Positions 8,272-17,786 are shown, counted from the first letter of the stretch. The stretch is 64,000 bases of DNA from Amycolatopsis sp. FDAARGOS 1241 (GCF_016889705.1 NZ_CP069526.1:7451001-7515000); one strand, 5' to 3'. Numbers and translations are program-made. The notes: generated by a model from the letters alone, not told the origin.

Positions 8272-9825
8272 TCAGACCGCCTGCAGGCCCTTCGAACCCG
8301 CGTTGACCACGAAGCTCTTGTCCGCGTTGATCACGAGCTTCGCCGGGTCGTTGACACTCGTGTCCGACACGACCACGAAGTCCGCCAGCAGCTGCGCCGG
8401 CGTCGCGGTGACCCGCACGTACCCGCGTTCGCCCTTGCAGTACTTGATGTGCGGGTTGTTCGCGAGCCACGCGGCGCTCGGCGGCGCCGCGTCGTCGCTG
8501 TTGGACGTGACCGAAGTGGTCACCAGCTCCGAGCCGACGATCGGATCGCTGTGGTCGAAGTAGTCCTTGCGCAGGTCGGCCGCCCAGTGGCGGTGCACAT
8601 CACCGGTGAGCACGACCGGGTTGGGCACCCCGCGGTCGATCCAGCCCTGCGTGATGCGGTCGCGCGAGGCCTCGTAGCCGTTCCACGAATCCGGGCTCTC
8701 GCACGTGGCCGAGCTCCCGTCGCCGTCGCGCTGCGCGAAGAACACCTGCTGACCCAGGAAGTCCCACGTGGCCGGGTGCGACTCGAACGCCTTGAGCAGC
8801 CACTGCTCCTGCGCCGTGCCGGTGATGGTGCGCGACGTGTCGCGGTAGGGCCCGCACGCCGTGCCGCTGACCTGCGCGCTGCGGAACTGGCGCGTGTCCA
8901 TCATGTGGAAACGCGCCAGGTTGCCCCACAGGAACTGGCGGTACAGCTGGATCGACGCGCCGTTGGGCTTGGCCGTGGACCGGATCGGCATGTGCTCGTA
9001 GAACGCCTGGAACCCGTAGCCCTTGCGCGCGGTCGAGGCGGGGCTCGTGGTGCTGTTCCAGTTGTTCATCACCTCGTGGTCGTCGAACACGACCATCCAG
9101 GGGGCCAGCGCGTGCGCGGCCTGGAGGTCCACATCGGTCTTGTGCTGGCCGTGGCGCGCGCGGTAGAGCGCGAGCGTGGTGGTGTCCGAAGGCACGGCGA
9201 GCTTGCGCGGGTTGAGCTCCGCTTTCTTGCGCCCGGAAGGCTTTTCGTAGATGTAGTCGCCGAGGAACAGCACGAGGTCCGGGTCGTCGCGCACCACGCC
9301 CTTGTACGAGTGGTACCAGCCCTCTTCCCAGTGCTGGCAGGAGGTGAAGCAGTACTTCAGCCGGTTCACGGCCGCGCCGGCGGCCGGCGCCGTGCGCGTG
9401 CGCCCGACCGGCGAAATGTACCCACCGGCCTTGAAGCGGTAGAAGTAGTCGCGGGCCGGCTCGAGGCCCGTCGGTTCGATGTGGACACTGTGCGCCGAAG
9501 CGCGCACCGCGCTGGCCGATCCGCTCTGGACGATCGAGGAGAACGCTTCGTCGTTCGCGATCTCCCAGTCCACGGCGTACGTCGCGTCCGGCATGCCGCC
9601 GAACCCGTCGGCGTTGAGCGGCGCGGGCGCGAGCCGCGTCCACAGCACGACGCTGTCCGGCAGCGGGTCGCCCGAGGCGACACCGAGCTGGAACGGGTCG
9701 TGGATCGGCGGTGCGGCGATCGAGGTGCGCGCGGTGGCCCACGAGGGCAACGCGCTCGTGGTCGCGGCGGCGGTCACGGCGGCGAGTCCGCCCAGCAGCA
9801 CCGAGCGCCGGTTCACCTGGCCCAT
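8272..9825 (-). CDS. phoD: PhoD-family alkaline phosphatase, Tat-exported
   Basis: Protein of 517 aa. The N-terminus MGQVNRRSVLLGG carries a twin-arginine signal. It continues with the PhoD N-terminal Ig-like domain (FQLGVASGDPLPDSVVLWTRL) and a metallophosphatase domain with LVLFLGDYIYE, FDDHEVMNNW and LTGDVHRHW, which supply the metal ligands. PhoD enzymes hydrolyse phosphomono- and diesters outside the cell and bind Ca2+/Fe. The spacing to the SH3-like gene upstream is only 33 bp, so both may share one promoter. No PhoP box was located by eye. Confidence 0.93.
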   Translation of the reverse strand: MGQVNRRSVLLGGLAAVTAAATTSALPSWATARTSIAAPPIHDPFQLGVASGDPLPDSVVLWTRLAPAPLNADGFGGMPDATYAVDWEIANDEAFSSIVQSGSASAVRASAHSVHIEPTGLEPARDYFYRFKAGGYISPVGRTRTAPAAGAAVNRLKYCFTSCQHWEEGWYHSYKGVVRDDPDLVLFLGDYIYEKPSGRKKAELNPRKLAVPSDTTTLALYRARHGQHKTDVDLQAAHALAPWMVVFDDHEVMNNWNSTTSPASTARKGYGFQAFYEHMPIRSTAKPNGASIQLYRQFLWGNLARFHMMDTRQFRSAQVSGTACGPYRDTSRTITGTAQEQWLLKAFESHPATWDFLGQQVFFAQRDGDGSSATCESPDSWNGYEASRDRITQGWIDRGVPNPVVLTGDVHRHWAADLRKDYFDHSDPIVGSELVTTSVTSNSDDAAPPSAAWLANNPHIKYCKGERGYVRVTATPAQLLADFVVVSDTSVNDPAKLVINADKSFVVNAGSKGLQAV

Positions 9826-9858
9826 GGCAGGGTTCCTTTCTGGAGAACAGGGGTTGTG

Positions 9859-10512
9859 TCAGGCTGCGAAGTCGGTGAGGCCGGCGCTGCACCCGGCGAA
9901 GGTCGGCGGCGACGTGTGGTGGCCCGTGCAGACCTTGTAGAACACCCACTTGCCCTTCGCGACGGGCGCGGCCTGGTCCACCGATGTGCCGTTGCCGCCG
10001 GAAGCCCAGACGTAGTAGGGACCCGAGCCGTCGGCGAGCCAGTACTGCACGACCCCGGAACTGCCGTCGGCGTTGGTGTCGTAGGCGACGAAATGCGCGT
10101 CGGCCGAGCGGAACACCCCTTCGGCGGCGCACGACGCGGCGCACTGCGCGCTGCCCGTGCCGGTGCCGCAATCGGGGGCGACGCGGCCGTCGGACCCGGT
10201 CTGCACGTAGCCGTCGGACACGTACCCGCCGAGGGCGGGCACGTAGTCCCAGATCGTGGTGGTGCCGAGCGGTCCGGCCGCGGAGTTGCCCGTGGTCTGG
10301 CACTCGATGTTCACGGTGGCACCGTTCGCGACCGTTTTTACCGACGTGGCCGCGGTGTTGGGCGCGCGGCGGACGTTCAGCGGGTCACCGGCGGTCTGCA
10401 CCTTGCCGGGGACAGTGGCGGACGCGGGCACCGCCGCGGTGAGCGCGAACCCGCCCACCGCGGCCAGGACGACCCCGAAACCGGCGAGGCGCCGGAGCTT
10501 CGAACGCTTCAT
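9859..10512 (-). CDS. Secreted SH3-like domain protein
   Basis: Exported protein of 217 aa. The chosen start gives MKRSKLRRLAGFGVVLAAVGG, a Sec signal ending near ASA, followed by an SH3b-like segment (DPLNVRRAPNTAATSVKTVANG, IWDYVPALGGYVSDGYV). The C-terminal half is rich in Cys and aromatic residues (CAASCAAEG, VVQYWLADGSGPYYVW). SH3b domains often bind cell-wall peptides; the role here is unknown. It sits directly upstream of phoD and diverges from the AfsR-type regulator. Confidence 0.75.
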   Translation of the reverse strand: MKRSKLRRLAGFGVVLAAVGGFALTAAVPASATVPGKVQTAGDPLNVRRAPNTAATSVKTVANGATVNIECQTTGNSAAGPLGTTTIWDYVPALGGYVSDGYVQTGSDGRVAPDCGTGTGSAQCAASCAAEGVFRSADAHFVAYDTNADGSSGVVQYWLADGSGPYYVWASGGNGTSVDQAAPVAKGKWVFYKVCTGHHTSPPTFAGCSAGLTDFAA

Positions 10513-10532
10513 GGCCGTAGCGTGTCGAGGCG

Positions 10533-10551
10533 TTGTACACGACCCGTACAA
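10533..10551. promoter_or_regulatory. Inverted repeat in divergent promoter region
   Basis: TTGTAC-N7-GTACAA lies between the SH3-like gene and the AfsR-type regulator, 21 bp before the former's start. This is the spacing expected of an operator or promoter element. Protein partner unknown. Confidence 0.35.
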
Positions 10552-10614
10552 AACGCATTTCAGGGGCGTTCAGCGGCCGAATGGATCTAGCTAAGTGCCA
10601 CGGACGCTCCTAGC

Positions 10615-13600
10615 ATGCCCGGTCATGGGGACCTTGCCGCTCAGGCGGGTAAATTGTTGACTTCGCTCGCGTTCCGGATTCTCGGGCCGCTGGAGGTCGT
10701 CGCTGAAGGCCGGGCCGTCCCGCTGGGCGGGCCGAAGCCGAGGTTGCTGCTGGCCGCGCTGGCTTTCCAGCCGAATGTCGTGGTGTCCACCGAAGTGCTG
10801 GTCGAAGTTCTCTGGCCGAGCGCAGCACCTCGTTCCGCGGCAGCCAACATCCGCACCTACGTCCATTCCCTCCGCCGGCGGCTCGCGGACTCGGCGCCCG
10901 AGCTGGGCGACCGAATCAGCAGCCGCGCGTCGGGATGCCTGCTCTCGGCCGCAGACGAAGAACTCGATCACGTCGTTTTCGGCAAACACGCCGCCGAAGC
11001 GCGGAATGCGTTCGAACGCGGCGACGCGGAATCGGCGCTCGCGCTGCTCGACAAAGCCGACGCGCTCTGGCGCGGCGAAGTGCTCGAAGGCCTGCCGCAC
11101 GACCACAGCTGGGGTGCCGCGATCGCGCGGCTGACCGAGCTGCGGCTGGCAGTGCAGGAACAGCGGCTGAAAGCGCGGCTCGAGCTGGGCCGCCGCGGCG
11201 AGGCGATCGCCGAGCTGCGCGGCCTCGTCACCGAGCACCCGCTGCGTGAACAGCTGTGGCAGCAGCTCGTCACGGCGTTGCGCGACGGCGGCCGGATCGC
11301 CGAGGCCGTCGAGGCCTACGAGCTGGCCGAACGCACGCTCGAAGAGGAACTCGGCGCCCGACCCGGCGCCCGGCTGCGGGAGCTGCGGGCGACGCTCGTG
11401 GCGCCCGAGACCGCCGTGCCGGTCGTGCCCGTCGACTTGCCCGCCCTCCGCCCGGCGGCTGACCTGCCGATCTGCCAGCTGCCACTGGACCTGCCGGACT
11501 TCACCGGCCGCGACGACGTGGTCGAACAGCTGGTCACGCGGCTGCGCGAGCACGGCGAGACGGGCAAGCCGACGGTGGTCGTGTTGTCCGGCGCGCCGGG
11601 CGTCGGCAAGTCCGCGATCGCGGTGCGGGTGGCCCACGCGGTACGCGACGCGTTCGGCGACGGCCAGCTCCACGTCGACCTCGCCGGCACGTCGTCGTCG
11701 CCGCGGGCGCCGATGGGTGTGCTGGCCGAGTTGTTGCGCGCCCTCGGCATCCCGGATGCCGGGCTGCCGCGCGACCTGCCGGAACGCTCGGCGCTGCTGC
11801 GTTCGCGCCTGGCCGGCAAGCGCATGTGCGTGGTGCTCGACGACGCCGGCAGCGCGGCGCAGGTGCGTCCGCTGCTGCCGGGCACGGGCGCGTGCGCGGT
11901 GCTCGTGACCAGCCGTGTGCGCCTGCCCGACCTCGACGGAGCGGCGCCGGTGGACGTCGACCTCCTGCCCGAGCCGGAGGCGGCGCGGCTGCTGGAGGGC
12001 ATCGTCGGCGCGGAGCGCGTGGCGGCCGAACCCGACAACGCGGCGGCGATCCTGCGCCAGTGCGGGCACCTGCCGCTCGCGATCCGCGTGGCCGGGGCGA
12101 AGCTGACCAACCGGCCGAGCTGGTCGCTGCGGATCCTGGCCGACCGGCTGCACGACGAGAGGCGCCGGCTCGACGAGCTGCGCGTCGGCGACCTCGCCGT
12201 GCGGGCCAGCGTGACGCTGTCCTACGACCTGCTGCCGATGTCGGCGGCCGCGGCATTCCGCTGGCTCGGGGCGCTGGGGCCCGTGCAGTTCCCGGCGTGG
12301 GTGGTCGCCGCGATGCTGGGCCGGCCCTCGGCCGACGACGTGCTCGACGTGCTGGTCGACGCCCACCTCGTGGAGCTCGTCGCGTCCGACGCCACCGGCC
12401 AGCCCCGTTACCGGCTCCACGACCTGCTGCGTGTGTACGCGGCGGAGCTGGCGGAGCGGGACGCGCCAGGGAAGACGAAGCAGGCGGCGCGACGGGTGCT
12501 CGAGGGGTACCTCGGGCTGGCCGTCGCGGCGGCCGAGCGGATGCCGATCCACTTCTTCGGGCAGTACCGCGACCACGCCGTGCCGTATCCGGAACCGCCG
12601 GACGGGACCGACGAGCTGCTGGCCGACCCGGCCGCGTGGTTCGCCGCGGAGCGCCACTCGGGCGTCGCCGCGGTGACGCTGGCCGCGCAGCGGGGGCTCG
12701 ACGACCTGGCCTGGCAGCTCACGGCCGCGTTCACGCCGTACTTCGACCTGCGCGGGCACCAGGACGACTGGCACGCCACCCACGCGGTGGCGCTCGCGGC
12801 GGCCCGGCGCGCGGGGGCCGTGCGCGGCGAGGCGATCATCCAGCGCAACCTGGGGCAGATCCACCTGTACCAGGACAGCTACGCCGAGGCGTTCGTGGCG
12901 TTCGACGCGGCACGTGAGCTCTACGAGCGGGTCGGCGACGCGCAGGGCACCGGCGTCGCGCTGGCCGGGCTCGGCACGATCCTGCGGATCCAGGGTGACA
13001 ACGACCTCGCGCTCAAGCGCTGCCACGAGGCATCGGAGCTCTTCGCCGAGGCCGGTGATCCGCACGGTGAGGCGGTGGTCCGGATCGCCGTGGGCGCGGT
13101 GTGGATGGCGCAGAAGTGCTACGCGCCGGCCAAGCGGTGGTTCACCGACGCGCTCGAGCTGGCCGCGGCCATCGGCGACCGGCACCGCGAAGCCCACGCG
13201 CTGCAGCGGCTCGGGCTGCTGCACCAGCACGAGGGCAACCTCGGGCCGGCGCGCGAGCACGTGACGCGCGCGATCGCCGTGTTCACCGACCTGGGCGACG
13301 ACCACTGCGTCGGGTACGCCAACCAGAACCTCGGTGAGCTCTGCCTGGCCAGCGGCGACTTCGCACACGCGCAGCTGCTGCTGGTCAACTCACTGAGCGT
13401 GCACCGCCGCAACGGCGACCGCCGGTCGGAGGCCGAGGTGTCGCAGCTGCTGGGCGAGCTGCACTCCGCGCTCAGCCAGCCGGAGCGGTCGCGCACGTAC
13501 TCGGAGCGGGCGCTGGCGATCTGGCGAGAGCTCTCGGCGCGGCCGCAGCAGTCGGCGCTGGAGACGAGGCTGGAGTCCGCGGACTCCACGGGTGAGGGAC

Positions 13601-13620
13601 CACGGATCGTGTCAGCCTGA
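10615..13620 (+). CDS. AfsR/SARP-type transcriptional regulator (BTAD-NB-ARC-TPR)
   Basis: Large STAND regulator of 1001 aa. Order of domains: OmpR-like winged helix (FRILGPLEVVAEGRAVPLGG...), bacterial transcriptional activator domain (about residues 100-265), NB-ARC ATPase with Walker A GAPGVGKSAIAVRV (near residue 330) and VVLDDAGS, then a long TPR region (residues ~700-980). AfsR-like proteins integrate signals, often by phosphorylation, and switch on secondary metabolism or development. The start is uncertain: ATG at 10615 has a weak ribosome binding site, and TTG at 10651 is an alternative. No biosynthetic cluster lies beside it, so the target is open. Confidence 0.9.
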   Translation: MPGHGDLAAQAGKLLTSLAFRILGPLEVVAEGRAVPLGGPKPRLLLAALAFQPNVVVSTEVLVEVLWPSAAPRSAAANIRTYVHSLRRRLADSAPELGDRISSRASGCLLSAADEELDHVVFGKHAAEARNAFERGDAESALALLDKADALWRGEVLEGLPHDHSWGAAIARLTELRLAVQEQRLKARLELGRRGEAIAELRGLVTEHPLREQLWQQLVTALRDGGRIAEAVEAYELAERTLEEELGARPGARLRELRATLVAPETAVPVVPVDLPALRPAADLPICQLPLDLPDFTGRDDVVEQLVTRLREHGETGKPTVVVLSGAPGVGKSAIAVRVAHAVRDAFGDGQLHVDLAGTSSSPRAPMGVLAELLRALGIPDAGLPRDLPERSALLRSRLAGKRMCVVLDDAGSAAQVRPLLPGTGACAVLVTSRVRLPDLDGAAPVDVDLLPEPEAARLLEGIVGAERVAAEPDNAAAILRQCGHLPLAIRVAGAKLTNRPSWSLRILADRLHDERRRLDELRVGDLAVRASVTLSYDLLPMSAAAAFRWLGALGPVQFPAWVVAAMLGRPSADDVLDVLVDAHLVELVASDATGQPRYRLHDLLRVYAAELAERDAPGKTKQAARRVLEGYLGLAVAAAERMPIHFFGQYRDHAVPYPEPPDGTDELLADPAAWFAAERHSGVAAVTLAAQRGLDDLAWQLTAAFTPYFDLRGHQDDWHATHAVALAAARRAGAVRGEAIIQRNLGQIHLYQDSYAEAFVAFDAARELYERVGDAQGTGVALAGLGTILRIQGDNDLALKRCHEASELFAEAGDPHGEAVVRIAVGAVWMAQKCYAPAKRWFTDALELAAAIGDRHREAHALQRLGLLHQHEGNLGPAREHVTRAIAVFTDLGDDHCVGYANQNLGELCLASGDFAHAQLLLVNSLSVHRRNGDRRSEAEVSQLLGELHSALSQPERSRTYSERALAIWRELSARPQQSALETRLESADSTGEGPRIVSA

Positions 13621-13652
13621 CCCCCATCCGCGCGGCGCCGCTTGCCACCGCG

Positions 13653-13690
13653 AAGGGTCCTGCCGGGCCGAAGATTCCGGCGGGACCCTT
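13653..13690 (+). terminator. Hairpin terminator after the AfsR-type gene
   Basis: Arms AAGGGTCCTGCCGG (13653-13666) and CCGGCGGGACCCTT (13677-13690), one G-U-compatible mismatch, 10-nt loop, ending in TTT. Confidence 0.65.
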
Positions 13691-13710
13691 TGTCGTGGGA
13701 GGAAACGCGG

Positions 13711-14832
13711 ATGGTGCGGCTCGTCGCGGCTGTTGTCTTGGCGTTGACGGTGGCGCCGGCGCCGCCCGGTTCGTGGCGGGTGGATCTGTCCACGGTGGAC
13801 GGCGACGACGTCAACGTCTTGTGGACCGGCGACGGACTGACGTTGCGGGATCCGAACCCCGCGTCCGCCGGGAGTCTGGTCAGCCCGACCTTTGCCGTGC
13901 CCGTTCCGGCCGGTCGGGTGATCGCGCGCGTGGCGGCGGACGAGCCGCTCGGCACGGCGGTGGAGGTCGACGTCCGCGGCGAGGACGCGGCCGGGAACTG
14001 GACGGAGTGGACGAACGGGGCGTTCCCGTTCGCGGTCGACCTGGTCCAGGCGCGGGTTTCCCTGTCCTCTTCGGTGCGTGGGGTGGCGCCGGTCGTGCGG
14101 AGCGTGACGCTGTCGGCGGTCCCCGGCGCGGCGCGGTCCGCTGTGGACACCGCGCCCTCGACGTACCGGATCTACGCGACGCGCGAGGGCCTCGTCGGCA
14201 GCACGACCTCCAACGGGCACGTGATCGCGAGCCGGGACCACTTCGTGTCGTTCCCGTCGACGAAGTCCGTGTCGCCCAAGGGAAGCGGCACGTACACGGC
14301 GAAGGTCTGCCGCACCGACGGCACCCGCTGCGAGTACGCGCCCGTGTGGGAAGTCGGCCCGTGGAACACGCACGACGACTACTGGAACCCGCCGGCTTCG
14401 CGAGCCACGTTCCCGACCCTGCCCCAAGGCACCCCCGAGGCGCAGGCGGCCTTCCAGGACGGCTTCAACGGCGGCAAGGACGCGCGCGGTCGCGTCGTCA
14501 AGAACCCGGCCGGCATCGACCTCGCCGATGGCGTCCTGTGGGACGGCCTCGGGCTGACCGGGAGTTCGTGGGTGGACGTGACCTTCCTGTGGACAGGCAC
14601 GGCGGAGGGCTGGGGAGCGGTGACCACGGCGGGCGCGCCGCTGAACCTGCGCGCGAGCGCGAGCACGTCGGCCGCGGTCACGGGACTGGCGGCGAACCAC
14701 GCCCGCGTGCCCCTCGAGTGCTGGGTGCCCGGCGAGGCCGTCGACGGCAGCGCACGCTGGGACCGGCTGGGCCCGGGCGAATACGTGGCGGAGGCGTGGG
14801 TTCAGACCACGGGCGACGTGCCGCCGTGCTGA
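13711..14832 (+). CDS. Secreted protein of unknown function with SH3-like C-terminus
   Basis: 373 aa beginning MVRLVAAVVLALTVAPAP, a short Sec signal; GGGAGGA lies seven bases upstream. The middle holds a beta-rich region (TEWTNGAFPFAVDL) and a segment rich in Tyr/Trp (VGPWNTHDDYWNPP). The last 80 residues read as an SH3b-like domain (APLNLRASASTSAAVTGLAANH) ending DVPPC. Probably extracellular or wall-associated. The last codons are part of a 48-bp direct repeat whose second copy includes the end of the neighbouring TetR gene. Confidence 0.7.
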   Translation: MVRLVAAVVLALTVAPAPPGSWRVDLSTVDGDDVNVLWTGDGLTLRDPNPASAGSLVSPTFAVPVPAGRVIARVAADEPLGTAVEVDVRGEDAAGNWTEWTNGAFPFAVDLVQARVSLSSSVRGVAPVVRSVTLSAVPGAARSAVDTAPSTYRIYATREGLVGSTTSNGHVIASRDHFVSFPSTKSVSPKGSGTYTAKVCRTDGTRCEYAPVWEVGPWNTHDDYWNPPASRATFPTLPQGTPEAQAAFQDGFNGGKDARGRVVKNPAGIDLADGVLWDGLGLTGSSWVDVTFLWTGTAEGWGAVTTAGAPLNLRASASTSAAVTGLAANHARVPLECWVPGEAVDGSARWDRLGPGEYVAEAWVQTTGDVPPC

Positions 14833-14865
14833 GTCAGCGGTTCGTGTCGGGCGTGATGTGCTCGA
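14818..14865. repeat. 48-bp direct repeat, copy 1
   Basis: Covers the last codons and stop of the secreted-protein gene; 46 of 48 bases match 15001-15048, 183 bp downstream. Confidence 0.85.
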
Positions 14866-15000
14866 TCGTCGGCCCGGAGCGCGCGGCGCCATCGGGTGCG
14901 GCCCAGCGAAGCGCCGGGATGGTGAGGCAGCGGGCGCGCGCGCCGTCAGCCCCGCTCTTCGGCGACACCGACGTCCAAGCTCGCCTGTGTGACCGGCAGC

Positions 15001-15048
15001 GTGCCGGCGTGCTGAGTCAGCGGTTCGTGTCGGCCGTGATGTGCTCGA
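15001..15048. repeat. 48-bp direct repeat, copy 2
   Basis: Second copy of the repeat at 14818-14865 with two mismatches. It includes the last ten codons and the stop of the TetR gene on the minus strand. The unit therefore supplies the 3' end of two convergent genes. Confidence 0.85.
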
Positions 15049-15583
15049 ACAATCCCGGCCGGATCCGCGTGCGCACCCCCTCGGCCCATGGCGCAGCCAC
15101 CTCGTCGGCTCCGAGCGCGGCGGCGCCGTTGAGGAGCGCGCCGAAGGCGAGGAACGACTTGACCGTCACCGCGTCGAGGCCCGTCGTGTCCGCGACCGTG
15201 TCCCACATGCGGGCGACGCGGGCGCGAACCAGTTCGCGCACCTCGTCGTCGCCGCAGGCGGCGAAGCCCTGCAGCTGCAGTTTGAGCGTGGTGCGGTCCG
15301 CGAGGGACTCGTAGTAGCGGGCGCCCATGCGGGTCAGCGCTTCGCGGCCGCTGGTGTCCGCCGCGGCTTCGGCCATGCCCTCGCTGAAGCGGTCGAACGC
15401 CGCGCCGACCAGCTCCAGGAACAGGGCCTTCTTCGTGCCGAACATCCGGAACACGTAGGCCTGGGTGATGCCCGCCTCGTGCGCGATCGCCTCGACCGAC
15501 GCGCCGTGGAGCCCGTGCTCGCCGAACTCACCCGCGGCGATGGACAGGACCTGGGCCCGCCGTTCCGACCCGCTCATCCTCAC
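15017..15583 (-). CDS. TetR-family transcriptional regulator
   Basis: 188 aa. The N-terminal HTH reads RRAQVLSIAAGEFGEHGLHG...ITQAYVFRMFGTKKALF, typical TetR. The C-terminal ligand-binding domain is all-helical (YYESLADRTTLKLQLQGFAACGDDEVREL). GTG at 15583 is used; ATG at 15577 is possible. It diverges from a methyltransferase across a 39-bp gap holding an AAGTTA/TAACTT inverted repeat, so it likely represses both genes. Confidence 0.9.
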   Translation of the reverse strand: MRMSGSERRAQVLSIAAGEFGEHGLHGASVEAIAHEAGITQAYVFRMFGTKKALFLELVGAAFDRFSEGMAEAAADTSGREALTRMGARYYESLADRTTLKLQLQGFAACGDDEVRELVRARVARMWDTVADTTGLDAVTVKSFLAFGALLNGAAALGADEVAAPWAEGVRTRIRPGLFEHITADTNR

Positions 15584-15589
15584 GTGCCC

Positions 15590-15616
15590 AAGTTATCAGT
15601 GACTAACTGCTAACTT
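15590..15616. promoter_or_regulatory. Candidate TetR operator
   Basis: AAGTTA (15590-15595) and TAACTT (15611-15616) form an inverted repeat in the short divergent gap and cover any promoter there. Assignment to the adjacent TetR protein is inferred from position. Confidence 0.5.
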
Positions 15617-15622
15617 CGGGGC

Positions 15623-16402
15623 ATGGCCGATGACACCTGGGCCGGCTTGGCCGACAGATTCGCGGACGGCGCGTACGCCACCGTGAAGGGGCGCGTGCGG
15701 ACGTACGTGATCCACCAGCAGCTGCTCGACCACCTGCCCGCTCCGCCGGCCACGATCCTGGACGTCGGCGGCGGCGCGGGGCACCAGTCGTTCCCGCTGG
15801 CCCAGGCGGGATACGACGTGACGCTGCTCGACCCGTCGGCGGGCATGCTGAACAAGGCACGCGAACGGCTGCCGGCCGCGTTGCAGGACCGCGTGACGTT
15901 CGTGCAGGCGGACGGCGAACACGCGTCGACGGCGGTTTCCGGCGTGTTCGACGCCGTCCTGTGCCACGGCGTGCTGGGTTACCTGGAGGACCCTGCCGAG
16001 GTGCTCGACCAGCTCTGCGCCTGCGCCGCGCCCGGCGGCCTCGTCTCGATCATGGCCGGCAACGCTCACGCGTCCGCCGTGCGCCCCGCCCTGGAACGCC
16101 GCTGGGCCGATGCCCTCGCCTCCTTCGACGCGACGAGCGAGATCGGCGTCCTCGGCCTCCCCACCCGCAGCGACACCGTCGAAGACCTCAGCGCCGAACT
16201 GACCGGCCGCGGCGTCTCCCCACTCGAGTGGTACGGCGTCTGGCACTTCGTCGACTGGCTCGACCTCAGCGGCGCCGACCTCGACCCGGACAACACCGCC
16301 CAGGTCGCCGCAGCGGCGGCCGTGGAACTGGAGGCGGGCCGCCGCGACCCGTACCGGCAGCTCAGCCGGATCTTCCACTTGGTGGGACGCAAGGAATCCT
16401 GA
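15623..16402 (+). CDS. Class I SAM-dependent methyltransferase
   Basis: 259 aa. Motif I ILDVGGGAGHQSFPLA (near residue 45) and acidic motif II VTLLDPS define a Rossmann-fold methyltransferase. The overall plan resembles the CmoM/SmtA group that acts on tRNA wobble uridine derivatives, including the C-terminal WYGVWHFVDWL. Substrate is not proven. The start lies only 22 nt from the TetR start, with GGGGC before ATG, so the transcript leader must be very short. Confidence 0.85.
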   Translation: MADDTWAGLADRFADGAYATVKGRVRTYVIHQQLLDHLPAPPATILDVGGGAGHQSFPLAQAGYDVTLLDPSAGMLNKARERLPAALQDRVTFVQADGEHASTAVSGVFDAVLCHGVLGYLEDPAEVLDQLCACAAPGGLVSIMAGNAHASAVRPALERRWADALASFDATSEIGVLGLPTRSDTVEDLSAELTGRGVSPLEWYGVWHFVDWLDLSGADLDPDNTAQVAAAAAVELEAGRRDPYRQLSRIFHLVGRKES

Positions 16403-16432
16403 GTCCGGCCCGGATGGCGTCGGCGGCGACCA

Positions 16433-17743
16433 TCAGGCGATCCGGCAGGCGGCCGCGCCGTTGTGCAGAAAGCGGGCGCGGCCGTGCCGGTCGGCGCCGA
16501 CCAGGGACAGGACCTGGTGGCCGTTGGCCTTCGGTGCGGCGGTGATGATCGCGCTGTCGCCGAGGCGGACGACCTCGACGCGGTCGTCGGGCTTGCCGAG
16601 GAAGGACTTCGCGCGTTCGGCGCGGGGGCGTCGGGTGAGGAACGCGTGGTCGTTCTCAACGGTGAGCGTGAGGTCGTACTGGGTGGTGCGGTAGGTGCCG
16701 CACATGCGGTCCACGTCGATGGGGGCCGGATTCGCGGGCGGCGCCGGCAGCGGCGCCGTCTCGACGCCGGCCAGATCCCTGAGCACTGCGCCGAAGATCT
16801 CGTGGGCCAGCGGCTCGGCACCCGAACTGTTGGTCAGCACAGCCACCGCCACGCCGGCCGACGGAGCGACGCGCAGGAACGCCTTCTGTCCCCTGGAGAC
16901 ACCGGTGTGGCCGACGACGCCGTCCCGGTAGCGCATCCAGCCGAGCCCCCAGCCGAGGATGCCGCCGCCGAAGTCCGGGACGGGTTCGAGCTGGGGTTCG
17001 CGCAGTGCCGCGAGCGCGCGGTCGTCGAGGTGCAGGCGGACGAACTCCAGCAGGTCGCGTGCGCTCATCGCGAGATGGGAGCCACTGGGCGTGGAGAAAT
17101 AGCGGACCGCCCAGCTCTTCGTGGGCACGAGTGCCCCGCCGGTCTCGACATGGCCGACCGCCGCCCGGTGCAGGATCGCCTCGTACGTGGTGGTGGCGAC
17201 GGTGGGCAGGCCCAGTGGCGTCACGAGGCGCTCGCGCAGCACGTCGTGGAAGGGCTTGCCGCGCAGCACCTCCACGAGCCGGCCGAGCACCACGTACCCG
17301 CTGTTGGAGTAGGAGAAGAGGGTGCCCGGCGGGAGAAGGTGCTCGGCATCGGCGAGGGTGGCGACGAACTTCTCGATCGCGTCATCGTTGCGACCGGTGT
17401 CGGGGACGTGGTTGCCATCGATTCCGCCGGTGTGGGTGAGCAGGTGGCGGGTGGTCAGGGATTCCGTCGCGGCCGCGTCGCTCAACCGGAAGCCGGGCAG
17501 GTAGTCGCGAACGGGACGGTCGAGGTCCAGGACACCGTCGTTCACCAGGTGCTGGATCAGCGTGGCCGTCCAGATCTTGGTGATCGAGCCGATCTTGAAC
17601 ACCGAGTTGGTCGTGGTCTCGACCCGGGTGTGCAGGCTCAGCACTCCCGCGGCTTCGTCCTGGATTTGCCCGCCGGCCAGCACCGCGACCTGTGCACCCG
17701 GTACGTCGTACTTCGCGATGAGCTCGCGCAGCTGCCACCCCAC
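16433..17743 (-). CDS. Serine hydrolase, class C beta-lactamase family
   Basis: 436 aa. The N-terminal beta-lactamase/DD-peptidase domain carries the nucleophile motif SITK (near residue 53), YSNSGY (YxN) near residue 145, and GHTG in the third motif position. The last 110 residues form a beta-rich accessory domain (CGTYRTTQYDLTLTVENDH). No signal peptide is seen, so it is probably a cytosolic esterase or peptidase and not a resistance beta-lactamase. Start is GTG preceded by GGTGAGG. Confidence 0.88.
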   Translation of the reverse strand: MGWQLRELIAKYDVPGAQVAVLAGGQIQDEAAGVLSLHTRVETTTNSVFKIGSITKIWTATLIQHLVNDGVLDLDRPVRDYLPGFRLSDAAATESLTTRHLLTHTGGIDGNHVPDTGRNDDAIEKFVATLADAEHLLPPGTLFSYSNSGYVVLGRLVEVLRGKPFHDVLRERLVTPLGLPTVATTTYEAILHRAAVGHVETGGALVPTKSWAVRYFSTPSGSHLAMSARDLLEFVRLHLDDRALAALREPQLEPVPDFGGGILGWGLGWMRYRDGVVGHTGVSRGQKAFLRVAPSAGVAVAVLTNSSGAEPLAHEIFGAVLRDLAGVETAPLPAPPANPAPIDVDRMCGTYRTTQYDLTLTVENDHAFLTRRPRAERAKSFLGKPDDRVEVVRLGDSAIITAAPKANGHQVLSLVGADRHGRARFLHNGAAACRIA

Positions 17744-17786
17744 CTCACCAGCCTAGGGCAAGCAAACCGGGGGCGAGTGCTCGAGA

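Noticed and set aside
16433..17743. Beta-lactam resistance gene
   Set aside because: The catalytic motifs fit class C relatives, but there is no signal peptide and there is an extra C-terminal domain typical of esterase/peptidase-like serine hydrolases.
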